A DNA stretch of 64,000 bases from Allorhizobium ampelinum S4. Lineage in GTDB: Bacteria > Pseudomonadota > Alphaproteobacteria > Rhizobiales > Rhizobiaceae. Numbering within the stretch: position 1 is the first letter of the stretch; each line of letters begins with the position of its first letter. The notes under the pieces were generated by a model. That model worked only from the letters and a program-made list of their open reading frames with translations, was not told the origin of the DNA and ran no database searches. The stretch lies in contig NC_011981.1 in the NCBI RefSeq assembly GCF_000016285.1, positions 567,776-631,775 of the forward strand, read 5' to 3'. The position numbers and the translations under genes are program-made. Shown here in pieces: positions 34,936 to 43,829 of this stretch.

Positions 34936-36642
34936 TTACCCTCTTCGCTCTGGCAGCTTTTCCTTTTTGCTGATCACGCCCAGCAACAGGCAGACCAAAT
35001 GCAGTACCGGAGCACCCGCTTTTGAGAAGGCGATTTTTTGCAAGGTCGGCCATCTCTTGGCAATCGGGAGCTGTTTGGCGCTGACATGCACTGTCGCGTC
35101 TGCCAGTCCCGCCGGATCAACGCGCTGCTTGATCAGCCGCATCCATGAAGTGACGTTGCTGTAGCGCGGTCCAAACAATTCGATCAATGGACCCGCCATG
35201 AAGCCCATCAATCCGAGCCTTGGGTTGCGATCCACCATATCAAGGTGTTTGAGGAAGCCTTTCCAACCCGCTCCGATGCCTTTCACGGTCCCTGCCTGCG
35301 ATGCAAGGATGTTTTCCGTCCACAATTGCCGGCTCTCGGTTGGCCAGACCCAGCAGCCTTCCTTGCCGTCGGCTGCGAAATTGCGGCCGGGCATGCGATC
35401 TTTTGCCATAATGTCCTCGCTGGCCTTGATCACGTCCGGCAGCAGGTTAAAGGTTTCCATAACCCCAAAGCTGGTGCCGCCGGAACCGGCACCCCGGAAG
35501 ACGCGGCTGACATAAAGCGACGTCACCAGCGTGCGCAGCAACACTTCCGTGTCCTTTTGTTCAATCGGAATCATCCGCCCGCCGGTGCTCGCAACAATGT
35601 GCTGCACAGTCTTCTCCTGATAGGCCGTCTGCCCCGCAGAATGACCGATGGTCAGGATCTGCCAGCCAAACCTGTTTTCCGGACGCGCACATTCCGGCAG
35701 GTCGCCCGCTTCGCGGCGGCGCGCATATTCGGCATTGGTGGCCGTCAGCGTCCAACCGATATGGTTTGGTGGCATGCGCAGCAGTGCAAAGGCAACGCCT
35801 GTGCGATTCAGGTGAAAGCTGGCGTCGCGCATCTGTTCAATCGTATCCCAGACGGGCAGAAACAGACGCATGTTTGGCTCCAGTGCCATGCCTCGCATCG
35901 GGCTTTGCCCGGTGAGGTTCAAACGCTTAGGCCCCGCCCACGGATAGAGCTTGTAACCAATACGGGTGAACACGCCGAGGCCGCCATTTGCGCCAATAAG
36001 ACCACGGATCATGCCGCGCAGGCCCGGCCCCGGCCCCTCCTCGCTGAACCAGTCATCATCACCACCAAGAGAGCCCATGCGCACGATGTCTCCCTGTGGC
36101 GTCACCCATTCTATGCCCAGGATATTGCGGAAATTGGCACCCGTGCTGGCACCGGTAATGCCAACCCCCAGAAAGGACGTGGCCGAGGCCAGCGGCGAAT
36201 GCGACGGCCCCGCACCCACGATATGACAGTTGAGCCCCACTTTCATGGCCTCCGCTTGCAATCGGCCCGCAGTTACAAAAGGCTCGATCACCGCCATCTG
36301 GTTTGCGGCATCCATCTTGATCAGACGGTTCATACGGCAAAGGTCCATCACCACCACATTTTCGCTGGCGCTGAGATAGGTTCCACCATTGCCGGAACTT
36401 AACGGACGAAAGGAAAGCCCGCGTGCAAGACAGCATTTGATAATAGCCGCCACATCCTCTGCCGAGTTGGGCATAACCACGGCAATCGGCCAGTTTTTAA
36501 GAAATTTTGGCCCCGGCATCGAGCCGACACCGCCATTCCAGGCGTAACTTGCAATTGAGCTCGGATCATTGGTGGCATTGTCTTGCCCAACAATGGATTG
36601 AAGCGCTTGCAAAACTTCGTTGCGATCGTGAGCCATGGTCAT
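34936..36642 (-). CDS. FAD-linked oxidase, GlcD-like subunit
   Basis: 568 residues of the FAD-binding type 4 (vanillyl-alcohol oxidase/GlcD) family: the PP-loop region FRPLSSGNGGTYLSASENVVV near 75-95, then HIVGAGPSHSPLASATSFLG near 140 and the GANGGLGVFTRIGYKLYPW segment near 215-235. The last 100 residues are longer than usual for GlcD. It is the third gene of a minus-strand operon with an Fe-S subunit and a second FAD subunit; its start overlaps the Fe-S gene's stop by four bases. Inferred role: catalytic subunit oxidising a 2-hydroxy acid. Confidence 0.85.
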   Translation of the reverse strand: MTMAHDRNEVLQALQSIVGQDNATNDPSSIASYAWNGGVGSMPGPKFLKNWPIAVVMPNSAEDVAAIIKCCLARGLSFRPLSSGNGGTYLSASENVVVMDLCRMNRLIKMDAANQMAVIEPFVTAGRLQAEAMKVGLNCHIVGAGPSHSPLASATSFLGVGITGASTGANFRNILGIEWVTPQGDIVRMGSLGGDDDWFSEEGPGPGLRGMIRGLIGANGGLGVFTRIGYKLYPWAGPKRLNLTGQSPMRGMALEPNMRLFLPVWDTIEQMRDASFHLNRTGVAFALLRMPPNHIGWTLTATNAEYARRREAGDLPECARPENRFGWQILTIGHSAGQTAYQEKTVQHIVASTGGRMIPIEQKDTEVLLRTLVTSLYVSRVFRGAGSGGTSFGVMETFNLLPDVIKASEDIMAKDRMPGRNFAADGKEGCWVWPTESRQLWTENILASQAGTVKGIGAGWKGFLKHLDMVDRNPRLGLMGFMAGPLIELFGPRYSNVTSWMRLIKQRVDPAGLADATVHVSAKQLPIAKRWPTLQKIAFSKAGAPVLHLVCLLLGVISKKEKLPERRG

Positions 36643-37955
36643 TCTCCAGCCTTATGAGATGCGTCTGGGGCGGAGGCGGTCTGTCGGGTGTGGAGATATT
36701 CGACCAACCCATACACCCGGATCGAAGACCCCGCCTCCTGCGCCACCTCTTTCATGTGGCTGCTGCACGCGGTGCAACTGGTTACGAGGAACTCTGCCCC
36801 GGTGCTCTCGGCTTCCTGAAGTCGGTTGCGGGCAGCAGCGCGAGCAAAATCGGGGCTGGCCTGTTTGCCGCCACCGCCGGCACCGCAGCAGAAGGCGAAT
36901 TCCCGAATGCGCTCCATTTCCACAATCTCGGCATCCACAGCCCGCAGCAATTGCCGGGGCTCTTCATAGACACCATTGACCCCAAGGTAGAGCTCGCCTT
37001 CCGGCACGCGCATCGGAATGGAATTATAGGCCATCACCGTTTCGCCCTCCCACGGATGGCGCTCTTCGCCTAGCCGCCCAAGGCGGCAGGAATCGTGGTA
37101 CGTGACAGTGTCGCGCTTTTGGCCAGCCGCCACGGTGAGCGGGTTTTCGGCCAGCCACTGCGCGATATGAATGACTTTGATGTTGCCAAGGGAAACACCA
37201 AGGCGCGGATAAATATTGCGAAAAGCCGAAAAAGCATCATCGCTATAAACAATAAGCGTGCCTGCCCCGCTCTTGCGGAGCCATTCTGCCGTTTTCTGTG
37301 CTAGATCCGCTGCGAGATCCTGATCACCGATATCATAGGCAAGACCACCGCTATCCGGCTCGTCCACGCCGCCAATGACGAAATCGACATCGCGCCGCTG
37401 AAGCTCAGAGGCGATATGGCGGATGAAAGGCCATTCATCGCGATCGAAAGCCACATCGCCAACATGGAAGAGAACGGGTGCCTGATGGGTTTTGGTCTGT
37501 TTCAGGGACAGGCCAGCGAACCATTCACCGCGCATTGCGGCGGGCAGGCCCCTTGCATTCCCGAGTGTGCGCAGATGCGCGAGCATCTCGCGCAGCGGCT
37601 CTGGCGCATGCCCGTCGGCCGTCACCTTTTGGCGTAGCGCATAGAGCGAATCGAGCGGCTCGACGAAATCGGCAAGCAATGTCTTGCAGCTGGTATCGCA
37701 GCCACCGCACATGGAACAGGAATAGACATTCTGAATGAAGTCCGGCGTGTATTCGACACGATTATGCAAAAGTGCATAGGCCGCAATGAGCTTTCCGCCT
37801 GCCGTATGCGAAAAGAATTTGCCGTGCTGAACGCTTGGACAGATTTCCGCAAAATCCTGACTGCGGACTTCCGGCACCCATTTGCAAAAGGTGCAGCGGG
37901 TGCAAGAGCCAAGCTTGTCGTGAAGCTTTTCGAGGGTTGGGCTGATATGGGTCAT
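36639..37955 (-). CDS. Iron-sulfur subunit, GlcF/heterodisulfide reductase D-like (CCG domains)
   Basis: About 438 residues from the ATG at 37955 (TAATG overlap with the upstream stop); an in-frame TTG at 37964 is too close to GGGAGG. Two Fe-S motifs lie at the N-terminus (CTRCTFCKWVP, CSMCGGCDTSCK), followed by two cysteine-rich CCG-type modules, one ending in FCCGAGGGGK near 370 and TSCTACSSHMK near 405. This is the electron-accepting subunit of GlcDEF-like membrane-linked oxidases. It lies between the two FAD subunits. Confidence 0.9.
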   Translation of the reverse strand: MTHISPTLEKLHDKLGSCTRCTFCKWVPEVRSQDFAEICPSVQHGKFFSHTAGGKLIAAYALLHNRVEYTPDFIQNVYSCSMCGGCDTSCKTLLADFVEPLDSLYALRQKVTADGHAPEPLREMLAHLRTLGNARGLPAAMRGEWFAGLSLKQTKTHQAPVLFHVGDVAFDRDEWPFIRHIASELQRRDVDFVIGGVDEPDSGGLAYDIGDQDLAADLAQKTAEWLRKSGAGTLIVYSDDAFSAFRNIYPRLGVSLGNIKVIHIAQWLAENPLTVAAGQKRDTVTYHDSCRLGRLGEERHPWEGETVMAYNSIPMRVPEGELYLGVNGVYEEPRQLLRAVDAEIVEMERIREFAFCCGAGGGGKQASPDFARAAARNRLQEAESTGAEFLVTSCTACSSHMKEVAQEAGSSIRVYGLVEYLHTRQTASAPDASHKAGE

Positions 37956-39430
37956 TAGAAGCAAAGCCTCCCTGGATTGAGAATACGGTCCGGATCGAAG
38001 ATGGATTTCGTCTCGCGCAGCAATGGCTTGACGGTGGGATTGCGGGCAAAGGCCATGTCAGCCCATGCGCCATAGGGTCGGCTGAAAAAGCCGCCCGTAG
38101 CGCTACAGGCCTTGGCCAGCTCATCGGCAAGTGCATCGGCTGCCGATGTCTGCTCTATGGATGCCGGATCAAAGGGCAGCACCAATTCAACATGACAGTT
38201 GCGGCCATGCAGGCGTGGCTGGACGTAAATTGCAACATTTGCGCCCAAACGTTCCCGTGCCAACGCAATAAATTGCTCGGCACGATCCATTTGGCTGAGA
38301 AAAAACACACTGCGATGGGCACCCGCGATGCGGTCTTTGTAGTTGCTGTCCGGTGGATTGGCTTGCAGCTCCGCAATCCGGCTGGCGGAATGCCCGGCCA
38401 GATCGGGGCTTGCCACCAGTCCTGCATCCGCGCAGAGTTGGGTGACATCGGCCAACTGATAGGCAATCTTGTCATCGGGAAAATCACAAGACGCGGTCAG
38501 TTGGATGTAGAGCGTGTAAGCGGGCAGGCGGGCAGCAAGATCGGCAATGCGGTCTGGCTCACTCTCCAGCACGGCTGCAAGGTGCAGATTGCTGGCGATA
38601 AAACTGGCCATGCCGATACGCCGCCGATGCAATTCTGCTGAGAGCCGTGCCAGTGGAGCGATACTGTCGGCCCCCACAAAGCGGGCCTCTTCGCGTGCTG
38701 GCAGGCGCTCACACAGAATGGCCGCCCAATTGAGAATGGCAAGCGTGCCTTGCGAGCCTTGCACAACACGCAGAAAATCCGTGCCTGCTGGCCCCATGGC
38801 GGTAAGATAGCGCAACCCCGCCTTCCAATGTTCATCAAGGGTGCCGCTGATGGCCGCACTGCCGGTGCGAAAGACATCGCCGGTGCCAAACACCAACTGC
38901 GCACCGCCGAAGGGGTCCAGCACATCCCATTGCTCAGACGATTGCAAGTTGGGTTCGCGATCCAAATAGCTTGTCAGCACGGATTTTGACGCGCGTGGCA
39001 ACAGCGGCTTGAAGGCGCGCAGACCCTGGGGTGCCAGCAGCGCATCGATAGCGCCGAAGGTGACGCCCGGCTCAATCACCGCAACCGCATCTTGCTGATC
39101 GATCTGCAACAGATGGTTCATGCCACTGAGATCAACAAACACGGTGGGCCGTTCTGCCGTTGCACCGCGCAGCCGCGCGCCGCTGCTGGAGCTGAACGTG
39201 GTCAGGGCCGTGCCGGTTTTCCGCGCCCAGCCGATAACGGCAACGATCTCCTCCGTGCTGCGCGGTCGCACGACCGCAAGCGGCGGAGCCTCGCGGCCTG
39301 ATGGGTTTGCGGGCATGTAGGGTGCGAGGCTGGCCTCCTCGGCGTCAAGCCCAATCGCACGCAGGCTTGCCACATCGGCACGCCGGATAAGCTTCTGCCG
39401 CACAGCGGCAAGGCTAGCAGTTGCTGCCAT
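37955..39430 (-). CDS. FAD-binding oxidoreductase, GlcE-like subunit
   Basis: 491 residues, FAD-binding type 4: VVRPRSTEEIVAVIGWARKTGTAL, then SSSSGARLRGA near 80-90, and RVVQGSQGTLAILNWAAIL near 220. The C-terminus SIFDPDRILNPGRLCF is the family signature. It heads the three-gene oxidase operon. A TTGACT-N18-TATCAT promoter (39673-39644) lies about 210 bases upstream, and a MarR-type operator covers its -35 element. With the Fe-S and GlcD-like subunits it should pass electrons from a hydroxy acid to the quinone pool. Confidence 0.87.
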   Translation of the reverse strand: MAATASLAAVRQKLIRRADVASLRAIGLDAEEASLAPYMPANPSGREAPPLAVVRPRSTEEIVAVIGWARKTGTALTTFSSSSGARLRGATAERPTVFVDLSGMNHLLQIDQQDAVAVIEPGVTFGAIDALLAPQGLRAFKPLLPRASKSVLTSYLDREPNLQSSEQWDVLDPFGGAQLVFGTGDVFRTGSAAISGTLDEHWKAGLRYLTAMGPAGTDFLRVVQGSQGTLAILNWAAILCERLPAREEARFVGADSIAPLARLSAELHRRRIGMASFIASNLHLAAVLESEPDRIADLAARLPAYTLYIQLTASCDFPDDKIAYQLADVTQLCADAGLVASPDLAGHSASRIAELQANPPDSNYKDRIAGAHRSVFFLSQMDRAEQFIALARERLGANVAIYVQPRLHGRNCHVELVLPFDPASIEQTSAADALADELAKACSATGGFFSRPYGAWADMAFARNPTVKPLLRETKSIFDPDRILNPGRLCF

Positions 39431-39666
39431 GGTGTGATGTCCTTATAGTTGGGATAGGGTGCAGGTGCCTGTTCCGCAAAGGGAAATGATGGCAGCTGTT
39501 GCAAAAATTTTGGGTGTCGCGCCGGGCGGGGCTTGCGCATTTTTCAGCACACAGATAGCCGCCCGCGTCCCTGGTAAAGGGCCACAGCACATTTGACTCT
39601 CCTCCCATTTCAAGCCAAGGGTACTCTTTATAATTGTTGCCTCATGATAGGCACGCCACTTGAATA

Positions 39667-39685
39667 TAGTCAAGTGACTTGACCA
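39667..39685. promoter_or_regulatory. MarR-type operator overlapping the oxidase promoter
   Basis: TAGTCAA (39667-39673), GTGAC spacer, TTGACCA (39679-39685), one mismatch from a perfect dyad. It overlaps the -35 TTGACT of the minus-strand oxidase promoter. The same TAGTCAA-N5-TTGACTA design recurs at 40506. A partly overlapping dyad, CACTTGA-N6-TCAAGTG, lies at 39657-39676. Confidence 0.75.
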
Positions 39686-39957
39686 TAAAATCATCAACAC
39701 ATGCGTTGAGGTTTCCAACAGGAGCCGTTAAACCCGAAAGGGAAAGTGCGGCGAGGGTGCGGCCAGCAGCCTTAAATGGCCGAACATTCCCACCACAAAT
39801 CCGCCTCACTCACCTTAACACCTTGCAAATCAACAGAAATCACAGAGAACTGACGAAGCAGCCGCCAAGCAGGCCACACACCTTCATCGGCAAAAGCCTC
39901 TCAAAGAAGATTCCGACCGCAACAGCAATGACAAGCAAACACAGGGTAAATGCACGA

Positions 39958-40446
39958 ATGGACTCGAAGACCCCTCCCTTACTTCCGCGTTTTCTGCGTG
40001 CCATCTACTGGTTTGACGAGGCGCTGAGAGCCTCCCAGGAGTTGCAAGGGCAAACACCGGTCACACGGGCGCAGGGCATGCTTTTGATCAACATTGCCCT
40101 TGGGGAGCGGCGTCCGACGCGCTTGGCGCGTACCATGGGCGTCACCAAACAAGCGGTCAGCCTTATGCTGGGAGACCTGACCGCAGCGGGCTACATTTTT
40201 ATCAAGCCAGACCCAGAAGATGCACGCGCATCACTCATTGAGTTCAGCCCGCAAGGTCAGACTGAATTGGAGAATATCTTTGCCACGCTGGAGCACCTCG
40301 AAGACCATCTGGCAACGGTTTTAGGTCAGGACCGAATGTCCGTCCTGCGGGCCGCATTGGGGATGGACTGGGGCACGCCACCCGCATTGGGATCCAAAGA
40401 GGCCCACACGCCTGATGCGACGGAAAGCGCGATCCAGAAAAAATGA
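39958..40446 (+). CDS. MarR-family regulator of the oxidase/transport genes
   Basis: About 162 residues from the ATG at 39958 (MDSKTPPLLPRFLRAIYWFD); the frame is open back to 39679 but the extra part looks noncoding, and the ATG at 39928 is an alternative. The winged HTH reads RPTRLARTMGVTKQAVSLML and KPDPEDARASLIEFS. It lies between two promoters that share a TAGTCAA-N5-TTGACTA operator and is divergent from the oxidase operon. Inferred role: repressor of both, relieved by the hydroxy acid substrate or product. Confidence 0.87.
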   Translation: MDSKTPPLLPRFLRAIYWFDEALRASQELQGQTPVTRAQGMLLINIALGERRPTRLARTMGVTKQAVSLMLGDLTAAGYIFIKPDPEDARASLIEFSPQGQTELENIFATLEHLEDHLATVLGQDRMSVLRAALGMDWGTPPALGSKEAHTPDATESAIQKK

Positions 40447-40505
40447 TGCCGACCGGCTTCATGGAATTGGGAGCGAATAGGGCTATTGCCGTGAAGTAAA
40501 TATTA

Positions 40506-40524
40506 TAGTCAATCTAATTGACTA
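40506..40524. promoter_or_regulatory. MarR-type operator at the MFS operon promoter
   Basis: A perfect dyad, TAGTCAA (40506-40512), TCTAA, TTGACTA (40518-40524). Its right arm contains the -35 TTGACT of a TTGACT-N16-TATCTT promoter (to 40545), so binding should block RNA polymerase. Confidence 0.8.
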
Positions 40525-40598
40525 TTTTCAAAATGCCGATATCTTCTCTGTGAGATGTTTTTGAAACACACAAAAACATACCTCTGGGAGGAGAAAAA

Positions 40599-40811
40599 AT
40601 GTCTGTGTTTCTACGGTATGATGCCGCGCCCTTTGGCGCGGGCGCTAAAGTTTTGATCTGTCCCCGTTTGATATTGCAATGGGCCGGTCTATTCCGAACC
40701 CTTGATTTGCGGCAGCTTGGCAAGCGGTTGGCAGCGATGCTCTGTCCCCAGCAGCCTATATTGGCTCAGCGCCCGATTGGTGAACTCTCCGCAGGCGGGA
40801 GGATCGCATGA
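40599..40811 (+). CDS. Small hypothetical protein (70 aa) coupled to the MFS gene
   Basis: It begins with an ATG after a strong CTGGGAGGAG and ends by overlapping the MFS gene start (ATGA at 40808-40811). The product is basic, rich in Leu/Arg/Gln and has no recognised domain or clear membrane segment. Position and translation signals support it as a real coupled ORF or leader. No function can be assigned. Confidence 0.55.
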   Translation: MSVFLRYDAAPFGAGAKVLICPRLILQWAGLFRTLDLRQLGKRLAAMLCPQQPILAQRPIGELSAGGRIA

Positions 40812-42001
40812 CCAATCTTGATACAAAGGGTACCCGCACAGCCCTTATTGTCGGTCATGCGGCCGGTATGATCGATATGGTCTCTCTTCCCATTTGGGTC
40901 GGTGGACTGGTCGGTGGCTATGGCTATTCATCCGCTCAAGCCGGAGGACTTGTCACCACATTTCTGATTGGGGTGGTGATTGCCAGTTGCGGCCTTGCGA
41001 CGCTTTTCCATCGCTTTTCCATGCGTTGGGTGCCCGGTGCAGGCTTTAGCGGGGCTGCGCTGGCGTTCGCAGCACTCTGGATGGCATCAGGTTTCGGCAA
41101 TTTTCTCGCACTTCACCTCTGTGCCGGTCTTTGCATCGGCACGGCTTTGTCAGCGGTTCATGGAACCATTGGCCGCACAAGCAATGCTCATCGCACATTT
41201 GCTTATGCCACCATTGGCTTTGGCATCTTCAGCGTTATCTTCATGGGCTTTGCCACGCAGGTGATTGCCGCAATGCAGCCACGCAACCTGTTCTTGATTT
41301 TTGCCGGGGTTATGGCGATCGCTGCCGCAGTCAATTGGTTGCTTTTCCCCCACAGCGCCACCATGCCGAAGGCGGAGAAAAAACCATCGCCCAATTCCGG
41401 TCGCGTGCCGCGTTTTGAACCCGTCGTCTGGTTTCTCATCGCCGCTCTGCTGGGCATGAACTTCAATCAGGCCATGAATTTCAGCTTTGTTGAGCGCATT
41501 GCCAGTGACCATGATTGGCCAACATCCACCATCAACGGCATTCTTGTGGGCGTTGCCTTTCTCAGCCTCATTCCGGCCCCGCTCGCAGTGTTTTTTGAAA
41601 AAAAGCTTCATCCGGTTTATGTGGGCATAGTAGGCGTGCTGCTTCAGGCCGCTCTTTCGCTGGGCATAACCCATGCGCTCGACGTTCCCGGTTTTGCCGC
41701 CTCGGCAATCTTCATTCCCTTTGTCATGATCTTCTCGCACACATTTCTCTTCGGACTCATGTCGCGCGTGGAACCAACTGGCCGAGCAGTGGCGGCCAAT
41801 CCGGCCATTACCATGGGCGGCGGAGCGCTTGGGCCTCTGGTTGGCGGCATTCTGGTCCAGACAATGGGCTATCATGGCCTCAGCCTTGCAACCGCTCTGG
41901 TGGCCACCTGTGTTGTGGCGGGACTAATGCTGGTGCTGATGCGCCTGTTGCCCTCGCACGCCAGCAACGCACTAGCCCCAAAAAGGCACTGGCCATTGTG
42001 A
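40808..42001 (+). CDS. Major facilitator superfamily transporter
   Basis: 397 residues with about twelve hydrophobic helices, a hydrophilic central loop (PKAEKKPSPNSGRVPRFE) near 195-215 and late helices containing ITMGGGALGPLVGGILVQT. It resembles YbfB/sugar-phosphate-type MFS carriers, but substrate specificity cannot be read. It shares an operator with the three-subunit oxidase and precedes an outer-membrane porin, which suggests it takes up the oxidase substrate across the inner membrane. Confidence 0.9.
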   Translation: MTNLDTKGTRTALIVGHAAGMIDMVSLPIWVGGLVGGYGYSSAQAGGLVTTFLIGVVIASCGLATLFHRFSMRWVPGAGFSGAALAFAALWMASGFGNFLALHLCAGLCIGTALSAVHGTIGRTSNAHRTFAYATIGFGIFSVIFMGFATQVIAAMQPRNLFLIFAGVMAIAAAVNWLLFPHSATMPKAEKKPSPNSGRVPRFEPVVWFLIAALLGMNFNQAMNFSFVERIASDHDWPTSTINGILVGVAFLSLIPAPLAVFFEKKLHPVYVGIVGVLLQAALSLGITHALDVPGFAASAIFIPFVMIFSHTFLFGLMSRVEPTGRAVAANPAITMGGGALGPLVGGILVQTMGYHGLSLATALVATCVVAGLMLVLMRLLPSHASNALAPKRHWPL

Positions 42002-42202
42002 CCCGTCACGACCAATAGGCTTAAGCCTGCAAGGCAAATGCCGCGTGCCCAAAAGCCACGCAACAACAGAAACATCTGGAGTGAGCCGGGCCGAAGAAAA
42101 ACCTGACGGATTCCAGACCTGACCTTCACACAAACAGCAGCGTCGAAACGTCCCGGTATAACCCGGCGACCCATCCTATCCATTTATCTCGGGGGGAGAA
42201 AA

Positions 42203-43597
42203 ATGAAAACCCATCTCAAGCAACTTGTTATCCTCAGTGCTGCATACGGAGTGCTGGCAAGCGGACTTCCTGCCGTAGCAGCCGATGCCAACACCCCTGC
42301 CGATCCTTCCATCGCGAAGGCTCCAGACCCGCAGGCCCCTCCTCCCGGCCCCTTGACCGGCCTTGGACACACGCTCCATGACGCCGGTTTTGATGTCCGC
42401 ATCAATTTCGTCAATCTCTATGCAAATGCGTCAGATTTCGGGTTTGATCCGGGCCATTCTGGTAACTTCGGCTTTCTGATGTTCGACACGACATACCATA
42501 TATCAGACATGTTCAAGATCAACTGGCAGGAAACGGTCAACATTCCCAGGCACAATGCCAATCAGTATCTGTTTCAAGTCTCGAATGCCTTTTACGCTAC
42601 GGACCCTTCTCTCGATAGTTCAACCGATCTTACACGCCTTACCCTCCAGGGGGATTTTTTTGACGGAAAGCTGGAGGTCGAGGGCGGTCGGCTCAACATG
42701 TGGCCGGAGTTTTTCAGGTCAGAGTTCTGCGGTGGCAAGGGGTGCATCTCGCAAACCCGTGCGTTGGTGTTAAGCGCTCCCGGCAACACCGTTGCGCAAT
42801 GGGGTGGCCGCGTTGGCTACAATCTCACGCCGGATCTCTCCCTCGGTGGCGTCATCACCGAGAACAACACAGAAAACTGGCAGACAGGATCGGGCTGGAA
42901 CTGGGGGAGAGGCGATTCTGACGGTTATACCGCCGTGGTCCACCTCGCCCAGCGGCAAAATTTTCTGGAGACAGCGAAGCCGCTTAACTATGAAATTGGT
43001 GGTTATCGAAGCTCTGCATCCTACACGGACGCGCTATACGGCACAGGCTGGGGCAATCCAACCTTTGGCGCGAACCAGACAGTGATCGAACATGACGGGG
43101 GATCAAACGGGGTTTTTGCTCAGGTTCGAAAAGTTCTCTGGAGTGATCCCGATGGAAGCCCCTTCCCCGAAAACATCGCGGTTTCAGGCGGCATCTTCCA
43201 CACGTTCGGAGACGGTCAATCCTATCCGTGGGAAGCTTATGGCAGCATTGAATATGGCGGCTTCTGGAAAGCTAACCCCCTCACATCTATAGGCGCGACG
43301 GTTCACTATATTGGCCTCAGTGAAAAACGTGCCCAATACGAAACCAACGCGCGCCGGTTTTTGACAGGCATCTACGACCGGCAGCCGCGAGACACGTTCC
43401 AGTTCGATCTGCACGGACGGACAGGAATAGGCCCCGCTGGATTTCTTGAGTTTGGGGCATCTTACGTCAAGGATCCCAACACAACCTACCTTGCTGACTA
43501 TTCCACCTCAAGAATGAAGAACGGCTGGACCATCTATGCAGCCATTGTCTTCGACCTTGGAACCACTCTGGGGCTATCACCACCGCCCCAACCCTAA
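42203..43597 (+). CDS. Outer-membrane porin, OprB (carbohydrate-selective) family
   Basis: 464 residues with a signal peptide ending at AVAA (about residue 26). A proline-rich linker is followed by the OprB-type barrel: NFGFLMFDTTYHI, GRLNMWPEFFRSEFCG with the CGGKGC cysteine pair near 172, and repeated amphipathic strands (VFAQVRKVLW, NIAVSGGIFHTF, EFGASYVKDPNTTYLADYS). It starts after GGGGGGAGAAAA. The C-terminus has a short extension after the last strand. Its position after the MFS carrier suggests outer-membrane entry of the same compound. Confidence 0.88.
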   Translation: MKTHLKQLVILSAAYGVLASGLPAVAADANTPADPSIAKAPDPQAPPPGPLTGLGHTLHDAGFDVRINFVNLYANASDFGFDPGHSGNFGFLMFDTTYHISDMFKINWQETVNIPRHNANQYLFQVSNAFYATDPSLDSSTDLTRLTLQGDFFDGKLEVEGGRLNMWPEFFRSEFCGGKGCISQTRALVLSAPGNTVAQWGGRVGYNLTPDLSLGGVITENNTENWQTGSGWNWGRGDSDGYTAVVHLAQRQNFLETAKPLNYEIGGYRSSASYTDALYGTGWGNPTFGANQTVIEHDGGSNGVFAQVRKVLWSDPDGSPFPENIAVSGGIFHTFGDGQSYPWEAYGSIEYGGFWKANPLTSIGATVHYIGLSEKRAQYETNARRFLTGIYDRQPRDTFQFDLHGRTGIGPAGFLEFGASYVKDPNTTYLADYSTSRMKNGWTIYAAIVFDLGTTLGLSPPPQP

Positions 43598-43671
43598 ACC
43601 TTTCCGCTCTCTTCCCAAGCCTGCAACAAGAGGTCGGACTGTCATTTGTCTTCACTGGCAAGTTTGCTCAA

Positions 43672-43700
43672 CGGGTTTCTAAGCCAGGCTTAGAAACCCG
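43672..43700. terminator. Long perfect palindrome after the porin gene
   Basis: Fourteen-base arms CGGGTTTCTAAGCC and GGCTTAGAAACCCG around a single A. It sits between the convergent porin and MarR genes and is most likely a bidirectional terminator, although there is no T tract; a protein-binding site is the alternative. Confidence 0.55.
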
Positions 43701-43829
43701 CGAGTGAACTTGGAGAAGCCGACACATCATCCGCTCCGAAAACTGCAGGCAATGAACACCTACTTCAATTTGCATCCTTGGCGAAGAACACGGGCGTTTG
43801 GGCTCACTATGACCGCAGGGGCTGGGTGC

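Noticed and set aside
34886..35053. N-terminal extension of the IS3-receptor chimera into the GlcD-like gene
   Set aside because: These codons lie in another frame of the oxidase gene's 3' end; the transposase homology starts only at the ATG at 34885.
35245..36402. 385-codon open frame on the plus strand opposite the GlcD-like gene
   Set aside because: It is a shadow of a well-supported FAD oxidase gene; its composition is typical antisense and there are no domains.
39679..39957. Longer MarR protein starting at 39679
   Set aside because: The first 93 codons lack MarR similarity, have no ribosome binding site, and would start inside the operator.
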